Source of the DNA: Dyella sp. ASV24 | GTDB lineage: Bacteria > Pseudomonadota > Gammaproteobacteria > Xanthomonadales > Rhodanobacteraceae | Reading direction: 5' to 3' | Assembly: GCF_016428905.1 (NCBI RefSeq) | Contig: NZ_JAELTQ010000007.1 | Location: 20,397-84,396, forward strand | DNA length: 64,000 nt | Part shown: piece by piece, positions 26,269 through 34,377 of the stretch | Numbering within the stretch: position 1 is the stretch's first letter | How the letters are laid out: every line of letters begins with the position of its first letter | The notes under the pieces: generated by a model | The model's input: the letters and a program-made list of their open reading frames with translations, nothing else | What the model was told of the DNA's origin: nothing | The model's database searches: none | Translations under genes and position numbers: made by a program

Positions 26269-26625
26269 ATGCCCCGCCACCTGCTCCGCCACCTCCGCCG
26301 CTGCCGCACCCTAATGGTGCTGGCCCTGTGTGCGTGGCTGACGCTGTCCAGCGTGGCGTGGTCCATGCCGCGTCACGACGACTGCTGCCCTCCGGCAGAC
26401 GCGATGGGTATGACGGCCATGCAGCACGCCGCACCGGACCACAGCGCCACGCATGCGTCGACGCTCAGTGCGGATAGCTGCTGCACGCATGCGCCGGCCA
26501 GCGTGCCGGCGTCGATGGTGCCGCATGTGCTGCACGTGCAGGCGGATGGCGCCCATGTTCAGGCGCGCCGGGAGAACACCCCGCAGCCTGCCTACGAACC
26601 GCCTCTGCGGCCTCCGGTCGCCTGA
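26269..26625 (+). CDS. copL: CopL-like metal-binding leader/regulator of copper resistance
   Basis: 118 residues, rich in His, Cys and Met: CC and DSCC pairs (HDDCCPPADAMGM, SADSCCTHAPA) plus several HxxH-type spacings. A hydrophobic segment (TLMVLALCAWLTLSSVAWS) suggests membrane targeting or export. Position (84 bp upstream of copA), size and composition match CopL of Xanthomonas copLAB, which is needed for copper-induced expression of copA and copB. Similarity in the family is low, so the name rests on context and composition. The start is uncertain; ATG at 26269 gives the longest product, and ATG at 26314 is possible. Confidence 0.65.
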   Translation: MPRHLLRHLRRCRTLMVLALCAWLTLSSVAWSMPRHDDCCPPADAMGMTAMQHAAPDHSATHASTLSADSCCTHAPASVPASMVPHVLHVQADGAHVQARRENTPQPAYEPPLRPPVA

Positions 26626-26708
26626 TTCTCCGTTGATGGCAACGGGCCAGCGTCTGCTGGCCGATTTGATGCGTCTGCGTCGCGGGCGCGCATAGCGGAG
26701 TCAAGGCA

Positions 26709-28436
26709 ATGAACAAGCAGGTACCGAGCGGCCTTCAGCTGCCGCGTCGGCGTTTCGTACAGGGATTGGTACTGGGTGGCGTGGCTGCCGGGCTGGGGTT
26801 GTGGCGCGGCAATGCGCTGGCGCAAGCCGCTCGACCGCGCGCGGAGTTGAGCGGCAGTCATATCGATCTGGAGATCGGTGAACTGCCCGTCGACTTCACT
26901 GGACGCAAGCGCATAGCCACCGTAGTGAACGGCCAATTGCCTGCGCCGCTGCTGCGTTGGCGGCAGGGCGAGACGGTGACATTGCGCGTGCGCAATCGGC
27001 TCAACGTGGCCAGCTCCATCCATTGGCACGGCATCGTGTTGCCTGCAGATATGGATGGCGTGCCGGGTTTGAGTTTCGACGGTATTCCGGCCGGTGGTGA
27101 ATACACCTACCAGTTCACCGTGAACCAGTCGGGCACCTACTGGTACCACAGTCATTCGCGTTTCCAGGAACAGACCGGCCTCTATGGGCCAATCGTGATC
27201 GAGCCGCGCGATGGTGAGCGCTATCCGGCGGATCGCGACTATGTCGTCATGCTCAACGACTGGACCGATCTCGACCCCGAAACCATCTACGCCAATTTGA
27301 AGAAGCAGGGCGGCTACTACAACTACGGCAAGCGCACGGTGGGTGACTTCATGCGTGATGCCGGAAACGAGGGCGTTTCCAAGGCACTCGCCGATCGGCG
27401 CATGTGGAACCAGATGCGTATGGATCCTACCGACCTGGCGGATGTTTCTTCCGTGGCCTATACGCATCTGGTGAACGGTTACACGCCGGCCGGCAACTGG
27501 ACGGGCTTGTTCAAAGCGGGCGAGAAGATCCGCCTGCGTTTCATCAACGGCTCGTCGATGACTTTCTTCGACGTGCGTATTCCCGGCCTCAAGATGACCG
27601 TGGTCGCGGCGGATGGGCAAGCCATCGAGCCGGTGACCGTCGACGAATTCCGCATCGGCACGGCGGAGACGTATGACGTGATCGTGCAGCCGTCGGCGGA
27701 TCGCGCGTGGACCATCTTTGCGCAGAGCATGGACCGCACCGGCTATGCGCGCGCCACGCTGGCGCCGCACGCCGGCATGGTGGCTGACGTCCCGGCGCTG
27801 GATCCCCGGCCCTTGCTTAGCATGGGCGACATGATGGGCGCGATGGATCACGCCGCGATGGGGCACGACATGTCTGGCATGGACATGATGGCGATGCCGG
27901 GTATGTCAATGTCGCATCACGACACGCCGGCCGAACCGTTGAAGACCGGACCCGAGGTGGACATGCGTGTGCCAACGCCACGCACCAATCTCGATGATCC
28001 GGGTGTGGGTCTGCGCGACAACGGTCGCCGCGTACTCACCTACGCCGACCTGCACGCCGCCGATGCGCCCATTTCGCCGAACGTGGACCGCGAACTCACA
28101 TTGCGGCTTACCGGCAATATGGAGCGCTATCTCTGGTCGTTCGACGGTAAGCGCTACTCAGGTGCCGAGCCACTGCGCCTGCACCATGGCGAACACGTGC
28201 GTATCGTGCTGGTGAACGACACGATGATGACGCACCCCATCCACCTGCACGGCATGTGGAGCGAACTCGAGTCGCCAAATGGTGACTTCCAGGCACGCAA
28301 GCACACGGTGATGGTGCAACCGGCACAGCAAGTGGCCTATCGCGTAAGCGCGGATGCGCTGGGTCGCTGGGCCTATCACTGCCATCTGCTCTACCACATG
28401 GAGGCGGGCATGTTCCGCGAGGTGGTGGTGGCATGA
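26709..28436 (+). CDS. copA: CopA-family periplasmic multicopper oxidase
   Basis: 575 residues. A twin-arginine signal (LPRRRFVQGLVLGG) exports the folded protein. Three cupredoxin domains carry the copper-ligand motifs SIHWHGIVLP, YWYHSHSRFQEQ, MMTHPIHLHGMW and AYHCHLLYHMEAGMF; the last supplies the type-1 Cys-His-Met site. Between domains 2 and 3 lies a Met/His-rich stretch (MGDMMGAMDHAAMGHDMSG) like the copper-binding repeats of Pseudomonas and Xanthomonas CopA. Oxidises and sequesters copper in the periplasm. Stop and start overlap copB (ATGA). Confidence 0.96.
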   Translation: MNKQVPSGLQLPRRRFVQGLVLGGVAAGLGLWRGNALAQAARPRAELSGSHIDLEIGELPVDFTGRKRIATVVNGQLPAPLLRWRQGETVTLRVRNRLNVASSIHWHGIVLPADMDGVPGLSFDGIPAGGEYTYQFTVNQSGTYWYHSHSRFQEQTGLYGPIVIEPRDGERYPADRDYVVMLNDWTDLDPETIYANLKKQGGYYNYGKRTVGDFMRDAGNEGVSKALADRRMWNQMRMDPTDLADVSSVAYTHLVNGYTPAGNWTGLFKAGEKIRLRFINGSSMTFFDVRIPGLKMTVVAADGQAIEPVTVDEFRIGTAETYDVIVQPSADRAWTIFAQSMDRTGYARATLAPHAGMVADVPALDPRPLLSMGDMMGAMDHAAMGHDMSGMDMMAMPGMSMSHHDTPAEPLKTGPEVDMRVPTPRTNLDDPGVGLRDNGRRVLTYADLHAADAPISPNVDRELTLRLTGNMERYLWSFDGKRYSGAEPLRLHHGEHVRIVLVNDTMMTHPIHLHGMWSELESPNGDFQARKHTVMVQPAQQVAYRVSADALGRWAYHCHLLYHMEAGMFREVVVA

Positions 28437-29419
28437 GCCGGTCACTTTCGCTTTGGATTTCCGCATGCCTTGGCGTGCTGCCCATGGCCGCGTTCGCGCA
28501 GAGCATGGATATGCAGAGCATGCCCGGCATGGTGATGCCACCGCCTGCTGATCAACAGGCTCCTTCGCACGATCAGCACGATGTTATGCCCGCGAAGGAT
28601 GACGCGCAGCACGCCACCATGGATCACTCCGGTCACGATATGCACGACATGGCCGGCATGCATGACACAGGCGGCGCAGACGCAAAGACCTTGCCCACGA
28701 ACGACCACGTGCCGCCTCCGCCGCCGCAATCCGTGCCCCACGACATGACGCCCGCGCAGATGAACGCGATGATGCAGATGGACGACAACGCATCACTCGG
28801 CATGTTCACGCTGGATCGCCTGGAGCGTAGCCGCAGTACGTCCGGTGACTATGCGACCAGTTGGGAAGCCGAAGGCTGGTACGGCAATGCGATCAACCGC
28901 CTGTGGTTGAAGACCGAAGGCGAGCGCGATAGCAGCGGTACCCAGGATGGCCGCGTGGAGGCACTATGGAGCCACGCGTTTGCCAGCTTCTGGGACTGGC
29001 AACTGGGTGCGCGACACGACTTCGGGCAAGGGCCTGATCGTCAGTGGCTTGCTGCCGGTGTGGAAGGTCTAGCGCCTTACTGGTTCGAAACACAGGCGAC
29101 GTTCTATGTTGGCGAGGAAGGGCGCACCGCGCTGAGGCTGGAAACCAGCTACGACATGCGATTCACGCAGCGTTTGATCCTGACGCCCCGGGTGGAGCTG
29201 AACTTCTACGGCAAGGACGATCCGCAACGCGGCATCTCATCCGGCCTGTCGAACGTGGAGGCGGGGATGCGCCTGCGCTACGAATTCAGCCGCAAGTTTG
29301 CGCCCTACGTGGGCGTGAACTGGACGCGTCGCTTCGGCAATTTCAACGACATGCCCGGTGTGCCGGAAGTGCACGCGCGGGAAACCACCTGGGTCGCTGG
29401 TGTGCGTATCTGGCTTTGA
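28433..29419 (+). CDS. copB: CopB outer-membrane copper-resistance protein
   Basis: 328 residues with signal peptide (WISACLGVLPMAAFA). The first ~110 mature residues are Met/His/Asp-rich (MQSMPGMVMPP, HDMHDMAGMHDTGG) and would bind copper. The C-terminal ~210 residues are the CopB beta-barrel domain, from DRLERSRSTSGDYATSWEAE through AGMRLRYEFSRKFAPYVGVN to the terminal VAGVRIWL. It is thought to sit in the outer membrane and work with CopA. Overlaps copA by 4 bp. Confidence 0.94.
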   Translation: MSRSLSLWISACLGVLPMAAFAQSMDMQSMPGMVMPPPADQQAPSHDQHDVMPAKDDAQHATMDHSGHDMHDMAGMHDTGGADAKTLPTNDHVPPPPPQSVPHDMTPAQMNAMMQMDDNASLGMFTLDRLERSRSTSGDYATSWEAEGWYGNAINRLWLKTEGERDSSGTQDGRVEALWSHAFASFWDWQLGARHDFGQGPDRQWLAAGVEGLAPYWFETQATFYVGEEGRTALRLETSYDMRFTQRLILTPRVELNFYGKDDPQRGISSGLSNVEAGMRLRYEFSRKFAPYVGVNWTRRFGNFNDMPGVPEVHARETTWVAGVRIWL

Positions 29420-29430
29420 AGGGGAGTGCC

Positions 29431-30051
29431 ATGAAGAAGACCATAGCCATTGTGTTGCTTGTGCTTGTGCTGGCCACCGCGGCAACGGCGGCGTTTGTGG
29501 TGTCCGGAAGTTACGACATTGCGGCAGATCGACCGCACTGGGCGTTGACCGAGCGCGTTATCGAGACCCTGCGGGATCGCTCCATCGAGCATCATGCAGG
29601 AGGTATCACCGTGCCCGATCTCGATGATCCGCAGCGCATCCGTCGTGGTGCGGAGCATTACGCGGAAATGTGCACGTCCTGCCATCTTGCACCGGGAATG
29701 ACGCAAACCGAGTTGCGCCAGGGGCTCTATCCGCAGCCGCCGAATCTCTCCAGACACGGGGTGCATGATCCCGCCGAGGCATTCTGGGTCATCAAGCACG
29801 GTGTAAAGCTCACGGCCATGCCTGCTTGGGGACGCAGTCATGACGATGCGGCCATCTGGGACATGGTGGCTTTCATCAAGCAGTTGCCCACGATGGACCA
29901 GGCGGCGTTTGAGGCGATGGCGGGCAGGGAAGCTGACGACGGTCATGGTGATCACGAGCATCACCACCACGACGATCCGCAGGGCGAGCCGGCAGATCAC
30001 GATCATGACCACATGGACGCCGATCAGCACGACCACGATCACGCGCACTGA
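29431..30051 (+). CDS. c-type cytochrome with His-rich copper-binding-like tail
   Basis: 206 residues, ATG at 29431 preceded by AAGGGGAG. The N-terminal helix (TIAIVLLVLVLATAATAAFV) is a signal anchor. One haem site is visible, CTSCH, with a downstream Met in KLTAMPAWGR as candidate sixth ligand, so this is a monohaem cytochrome c domain. The last 37 residues hold 13 His with many Asp/Glu (DHEHHHHDD, DHDHDHMDADQ). Last gene of the copper operon. It could pass electrons to or from CopA, or buffer copper; both are inference. Convergent with the next gene, with a hairpin between them. Confidence 0.88.
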   Translation: MKKTIAIVLLVLVLATAATAAFVVSGSYDIAADRPHWALTERVIETLRDRSIEHHAGGITVPDLDDPQRIRRGAEHYAEMCTSCHLAPGMTQTELRQGLYPQPPNLSRHGVHDPAEAFWVIKHGVKLTAMPAWGRSHDDAAIWDMVAFIKQLPTMDQAAFEAMAGREADDGHGDHEHHHHDDPQGEPADHDHDHMDADQHDHDHAH

Positions 30052-30072
30052 GCGCGTGCCTCAAGCGAAAGA

Positions 30073-30099
30073 GTGCGGATGGCAGGTCGCCATCCGCAC
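30073..30099. terminator. Hairpin terminator between convergent genes
   Basis: 11-bp perfect stem 30073-30083 with 30089-30099 and loop AGGTC, between the cytochrome gene and the convergent NAD(P)-binding protein gene. No U-tract. Confidence 0.5.
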
Positions 30100-30106
30100 C
30101 GGTTGA

Positions 30107-30748
30107 TCAGTAAGCGACCGTGATGCGCTGCTTGCGTGCGTCGTTCTTCTCGACGCGGTCCAGCAGGGCCACGGCGTAGTCGGGCACGCTGATGCGGCTC
30201 TTGCCGTTGGCGTCCACCAGCAACTGCTCACCGCCGACGCGGTACTGGCCCGTGCGCGGGCCGTCTTCAAGCAGGGCTGCCGGGCTGATGTAGGTCCACT
30301 CCACGTCGCTCTTGTGCTGGCGGAACACATCCAGCGCCTTGGCCTGCCCGAGCGCCTCAGCCTTCCAGGCTTCCGGGAAGTTCGGGTCATCCACCACACG
30401 CACGCCCGGCGCGGTTTCCAGCGAGCCGGCGCCACCGACCCACACCAGGCGCTTCACGCCGATCTTGGACAGGTTGTCCAGCACGGCAGTGGCCTTGGCC
30501 GGGATGGCATCGTTCGAGCCGTCGCGACGGGCAGAGATGCTGACGATGACGACGTCCGCGCCACGCACGGCGTCCAGCCAGGTATCCGGCTTGCCGATGT
30601 CGCCAGTGACGACCTTCACGCGCGGGTCGGGGTTGGCCAGTCGCGATGCGTCGCGCACGATGGCGGTGACGTCGGCACCACGTGCCAGGGCTTCGTCGAG
30701 GATGGCGTGGCCGACATGGCCGGTCGCGCCGAACAGGGCGATCTTCAT
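30107..30748 (-). CDS. NAD(P)-binding SDR_a5/NmrA-type protein
   Basis: 213 residues from the ATG at 30748 (GGAGAG upstream). The Rossmann motif KIALFGATGHVGHAILDEAL is followed by a strand-helix pattern with VKVVTGDIGKPDTW and ADVVIVSISARRDG. There is no Tyr-x3-Lys active site, as expected for NmrA/YwnB-like atypical SDRs, many of which sense redox state or reduce quinones and flavins. It is divergent from a LysR regulator 172 bp away, and an inverted repeat lies between them, so its expression is probably controlled by that regulator. Confidence 0.86.
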   Translation of the reverse strand: MKIALFGATGHVGHAILDEALARGADVTAIVRDASRLANPDPRVKVVTGDIGKPDTWLDAVRGADVVIVSISARRDGSNDAIPAKATAVLDNLSKIGVKRLVWVGGAGSLETAPGVRVVDDPNFPEAWKAEALGQAKALDVFRQHKSDVEWTYISPAALLEDGPRTGQYRVGGEQLLVDANGKSRISVPDYAVALLDRVEKNDARKQRITVAY

Positions 30749-30883
30749 GGATGTTGCTCTCCAGCGGGGATAAGGGGAGTGCGGCGGACGATGACGCGTG
30801 GCGCGTGAACGATCCGCCAGCACCGGGGAACGGAAGCCATCATGCGCCTGCGGAAGGTGCGGATAAACGCATCAAAAGGTAAT

Positions 30884-30910
30884 TCACTGTAAAGTTTGGA
30901 TTGACAGTGA
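30884..30910. promoter_or_regulatory. Inverted repeat, probable LysR-type operator
   Basis: Perfect 7-bp inverted repeat TCACTGT - 13 bp - ACAGTGA, ending 10 bp before the LysR start codon and within the divergent intergenic region. Placement fits autorepression of the regulator and control of the divergent gene. Confidence 0.6.
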
Positions 30911-30920
30911 GGATCGCCCC

Positions 30921-31817
30921 ATGGCCGACGTCAATCTCAACCGCTTGTCCGTGTTCGTGGCGCTGGTGCGTGCGGGCTCATTCACCGCCGCCGCTGAAGT
31001 GCTAGGCATGACCAAGGCGATGGTGAGCCAGCACATTGCACGGTTGGAAAGCGAACTGGGCGTGACGCTGCTCTCGCGCAGTACGCGCCGCATGACGCTG
31101 ACCGAGGCTGGCTCGGCGTTCCATACCGCCTGCGTGCGCATCCTGGCCGAGGCAGAAGCGGCGATTGCACAAGTAGGGCAAGGCCAGGAGAAACCCAGTG
31201 GCACGCTGCGACTCACGGCGACCGGTGACTACGGCACGGCCGTGGTGGCCCCCGCGCTGGCCGAGTTTCTGCGCGTGCATCCGGAGATACAGGCCGATCT
31301 GGTGCTTACCGATCACATGAGTGATCTGATCGCCGAGCGCTTCGATATGGCCATCCGTATGGGTTGGCTGCGCGACTCCAATCTGCGTTCGGCGCGCCTG
31401 GGCAGCTTTCGCCAGTTGATGGTGGCGTCGCCCGCCTATCTCGCGCGACGCGGCGAGCCGCGGTTGATTACTGATCTCGCCTCGCACGACTGGGTGGCGT
31501 TGGCCTTGCTGGCGACGCCGTTGCGCTGGACCTTCACGGCCCCGGATGGCTCTCGCCGCACGGTGCGCATGCGACCTGTGGCGCAGGCGAACAATGTCAC
31601 CGCGACACATGCATTGGTGTGCCACGGCGCGGGCGTCAGCGTGTTGCCGGATTACCTCGTCACGGATGACATCCGCGAAGGGCGCCTTATCGTGCTGATG
31701 GCGCAATACAGCTTGCCGGACTGCGGCATCTACGCGGTGTATCCGGGTCGCCAACCGCCAGCTAAGGTGCGTGCGTTTATCGACCACATGCGAAAGACGG
31801 TTGCCATATCGGGCTAG
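30921..31817 (+). CDS. LysR-family transcriptional regulator
   Basis: 298 residues. Winged helix-turn-helix at the N-terminus (NRLSVFVALVRAGSFTAAAE, GMTKAMVSQHIARLESELG, TLLSRSTRRMTLTEAG). The effector-binding domain spans residues ~90-295 (GTLRLTATGDYGTAVVAPAL, RFDMAIRMGWLRDSNLRS). This is the CrgA/YafC subgroup often encoded divergently from an oxidoreductase, as here. SD GAGGA overlaps the right half of the inverted repeat at 30884-30910. The ligand is unknown. Confidence 0.92.
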   Translation: MADVNLNRLSVFVALVRAGSFTAAAEVLGMTKAMVSQHIARLESELGVTLLSRSTRRMTLTEAGSAFHTACVRILAEAEAAIAQVGQGQEKPSGTLRLTATGDYGTAVVAPALAEFLRVHPEIQADLVLTDHMSDLIAERFDMAIRMGWLRDSNLRSARLGSFRQLMVASPAYLARRGEPRLITDLASHDWVALALLATPLRWTFTAPDGSRRTVRMRPVAQANNVTATHALVCHGAGVSVLPDYLVTDDIREGRLIVLMAQYSLPDCGIYAVYPGRQPPAKVRAFIDHMRKTVAISG

Positions 31818-31855
31818 AGCCTTAGAACCTGTCCAAAATCTCCACTCCAACTGGG

Positions 31856-31883
31856 CGTCATTCCGGCGCAGGCCGGAATGACG
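31856..31883. repeat. REP-like palindrome
   Basis: Perfect 12-bp stem CGTCATTCCGGC / GCCGGAATGACG with loop GCAG, between the LysR gene and the convergent antiporter gene. This is a common intergenic palindrome type in proteobacteria and may also act as a terminator. Confidence 0.6.
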
Positions 31884-31924
31884 GTGAGGAGAATGAGCGC
31901 TCCCGCGAGATTTCGAGCCGGCGC

Positions 31925-33040
31925 CTAGCCCTGGAACATGTAGAACAGATAGGCAACGAACAGAATCAGGTGCACGCCACCCTGCAGCACGTTGGTGTGG
32001 CCGCTGGAAAACGTGACCAGACTCAACCCAAGGGTCAGCACGAACATCGCGAGATCCGTGTGTTGCAGCCCCAGCTCAATGGGATGCGCGGTGACATGGC
32101 TGATTATCAGGATGGCGGGAATGGTCAGTCCGATCGTGGAAAGCACGGAGCCAAGGAAGATGTTTACCGAGCGCTGCATATGGTTGCGTCGCGCTGCTCG
32201 CACGGCGCCGACGCCCTCGGGTGTCGCGACCAGTACGGCCATCACCAGCCCTGCGAGTGCAGCGGGTTTGTGCAGTGTCTCCACCACGTAATCCACGGGG
32301 TGGGCCAACTTCTCGGCCAGATAGACCACCGGTGCCATGTAGGCCAGCAATAACGCCGCGTGCATCAGGCTGCGGGTTACACCGCCATGTACCACTAGCG
32401 CTGTCTCCTCCTCGTCGCCGCTATCCGCGGCGAAGTAAGCGCGATGGCGTCGTGTCTGCAGCCCGAGGAAGGCGAGGTACAGGCCCGCGCATATCACGGC
32501 GAGAAACACCTCTTGCGGAAACGTGAGTACGGTCAGCCCGTGCGCGGCGAAGCGGGGCATCACCAGCGCGAGAATGCCCAGCGGGATGACCACGCCAAGG
32601 TAGGCATTCGCGCCCTGCAGGTTGTACTGCTGCTCGCGGTGCCGCCAGCCGCCGGCCAGCAACGACAGGCCAACCATGCCGTTGAGCACGATCATGGTGA
32701 CGGCGAATAGCGTGTCGCGCGCCAGCGTGGGGTTGTTCTCGCCGTGCAGCATGATGGCGGTGATGCTGATCACTTCGATGGCGGTGATCGACAGTGTGAG
32801 CACCAGCGTGCCGTAAGGCTCGCCCAGGCGTTCGCCCAGGTGTTCCGCATGGCGCACCACCGCCAGCGCGGAGCCAAGGATGACCGCGAATAACCATGCG
32901 AAAAGAATCGCGAGCCACAGTGGCTGATCCAGCCCGTTCAGCAGACGAGGGCCGAACAGAAGAAACGCGATGGAAGTGACGACGCTGACAGAAAGGAACC
33001 ACTCGCGCCGTAAAAGCCTTGGGAAACCGCCCGAAGTCAT
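31925..33040 (-). CDS. Calcium/proton antiporter of the CaCA (ChaA) family
   Basis: 371 residues from the ATG at 33040, preceded by GGGGAGG; the reading frame stays open further upstream but only through the MITE-like element. Ten or eleven hydrophobic segments. The first alpha-repeat reads LSITAIEVISITAIMLHGENN and the second VATPEGVGAVRAARRN with NIFLGSVLSTIGLTIPA; each supplies an acidic residue for ion binding. Similar to E. coli ChaA, which exchanges Ca2+ (and Na+/K+) for protons. Monocistronic. Confidence 0.88.
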   Translation of the reverse strand: MTSGGFPRLLRREWFLSVSVVTSIAFLLFGPRLLNGLDQPLWLAILFAWLFAVILGSALAVVRHAEHLGERLGEPYGTLVLTLSITAIEVISITAIMLHGENNPTLARDTLFAVTMIVLNGMVGLSLLAGGWRHREQQYNLQGANAYLGVVIPLGILALVMPRFAAHGLTVLTFPQEVFLAVICAGLYLAFLGLQTRRHRAYFAADSGDEEETALVVHGGVTRSLMHAALLLAYMAPVVYLAEKLAHPVDYVVETLHKPAALAGLVMAVLVATPEGVGAVRAARRNHMQRSVNIFLGSVLSTIGLTIPAILIISHVTAHPIELGLQHTDLAMFVLTLGLSLVTFSSGHTNVLQGGVHLILFVAYLFYMFQG

Positions 33041-33090
33041 CGCACGCACCTCCCCGGACCATCCTGAAGCGACGCACCGCGTCGCGCGAT

Positions 33091-33356
33091 AGGGCCTGTT
33101 AACACTATTCGCGTAGCCCGCGTTGCTTGTCCGTAGTCGCCCGGTGGTAGTGCGTGGCGCGGGCCTGGCTGGCTGCCAGGTCAAGCCGCGCGCTGCCGCC
33201 GGGTGGCTACGGACAAGCAACCCTTCGGGCTGGGTCTTTTTGCCCGCCATACCGCGTCATCACTCAGTCGTGTACGGACGTACACTCCTTCGTTCTTCCT
33301 TGTCTGGCAGGCAAAAAGCTCCCAGCGCGGGCCACGCGAATAGTGTTAACAGGCCC
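33091..33356. mobile_element. 266-bp MITE-like element with 31-bp terminal inverted repeats
   Basis: The ends (33091-33121 and 33326-33356) are inverted repeats with one mismatch, starting AGGGCCTGTTAACACTATTC. Two inner inverted repeats are nested inside: TTGCTTGTCCGTAG near 33123 against its complement near 33210, and CTTTTTGCCCGCCA near 33236 against its near-complement around 33303-33318. A short palindrome GTGTACGGACGTACAC lies between the second pair. No transposase or other gene. No clear target duplication. It lies in the gap between the antiporter start and the end of the EamA gene. Confidence 0.75.
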
Positions 33357-33403
33357 TTGCCAGTCGGTGTCGTGGGAAGGGCGTGCTTCGCCGCGACAGC
33401 GCT

Positions 33404-34327
33404 TTATTCAACCACACTGTGGCTTTCCGCGGTGCCCAGTAGTTCGGGTTGCGACGGCGGCGTCTGTTTGCGCGTGAGCAGCGGGTGAACGAAGACCGCG
33501 GCCAGGATCACCGCCACGCCCCCATAGAACCAGCCGTCCAACTGGCGCTGCTCGCCCAGCAGCAGGATGGCCAGCACGATGGCGTAGATCGGTTCCAGGT
33601 TGGTCACCATCTGCGTGCCAAAGGCACTCATGTGGCGCAAAGCCACCAGCGCCAGGGCGAACGGCAACAGCGTGCAACCAAACGACAGCACCAGCAGAAG
33701 AATTGCGTCGTGGGTACTGGGGAGCACGAAAGCAGGGCCGGGCAGCAGCGGCGCCAGCAGGGTCAGGAACAGCGTGCCGGTACCCAGCTCGATGCAGGTC
33801 ACCGTCAGCGGGTCGCCGTGTTCCACCAGCCGCTTGTTGAAGGCGCCGAACAGCGCCACCAACAGGGCCGAGGCCGTACCCACGACGATGCCCATACGCA
33901 TGTCCATGGGCACCCCGCCGACCACCATGGCCACGCCGGGCACCACGGCAACGCCGATCAGCAGCTCGCGCGGATCGAACTTGCGACCGGCGATCCAGGG
34001 CTCCACCAGCGACAGGAATACCGGGCCCAGCGCGATGCAGGTAGCACCGACCGAGGCATTGGCCAGCTTGATGGCTGCATAGAAGGTCAGCCAGTGCAAC
34101 GACACCAGCACGCCGATGCCCGCATAGCCCCAGCGCAGCTTCGCGGGCATGGCTTTCAGGCCACGCCACACTTTGGGGCTAAGCAATAGCGCGCCCGACA
34201 CCAGCAACGTACGCCACCACACCAGTTGCAGCGCCGGCAAGGTGATCAGCTTGCCCAGGATGGCGGTGAAGCCCCAGAGCAGGACGCAGAAATGGATCTG
34301 CCAGCGGGCTTTGCTTACCGGTTGCAT
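33404..34327 (-). CDS. EamA-family (DMT) transporter
   Basis: 307 residues from the ATG at 34327 (an ATG at 34357 is also possible; neither has a good SD). Ten hydrophobic segments in two EamA repeats: the first begins HFCVLLWGFTAILGKLI and contains LANASVGATCIALGPVFLSLVEP, the second contains LALVALRHMSAFGTQMVTNLEPIYAIVLA and ends VAVILAAVFVHPLL. Transporters of this group export amino acids, metabolites or drugs. The substrate is unknown. Probably monocistronic. Confidence 0.87.
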   Translation of the reverse strand: MQPVSKARWQIHFCVLLWGFTAILGKLITLPALQLVWWRTLLVSGALLLSPKVWRGLKAMPAKLRWGYAGIGVLVSLHWLTFYAAIKLANASVGATCIALGPVFLSLVEPWIAGRKFDPRELLIGVAVVPGVAMVVGGVPMDMRMGIVVGTASALLVALFGAFNKRLVEHGDPLTVTCIELGTGTLFLTLLAPLLPGPAFVLPSTHDAILLLVLSFGCTLLPFALALVALRHMSAFGTQMVTNLEPIYAIVLAILLLGEQRQLDGWFYGGVAVILAAVFVHPLLTRKQTPPSQPELLGTAESHSVVE

Positions 34328-34377
34328 GCGTGGACGTCGGGGAGAGTGGCCCGACATTCTAGCGTCGCAGCCAGGGT

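Noticed and set aside
33123..33488. Open frames running through the MITE-like element
   Set aside because: Formed by the terminal repeats; no SD and no domain. The upstream extension of the antiporter frame is rejected for the same reason.
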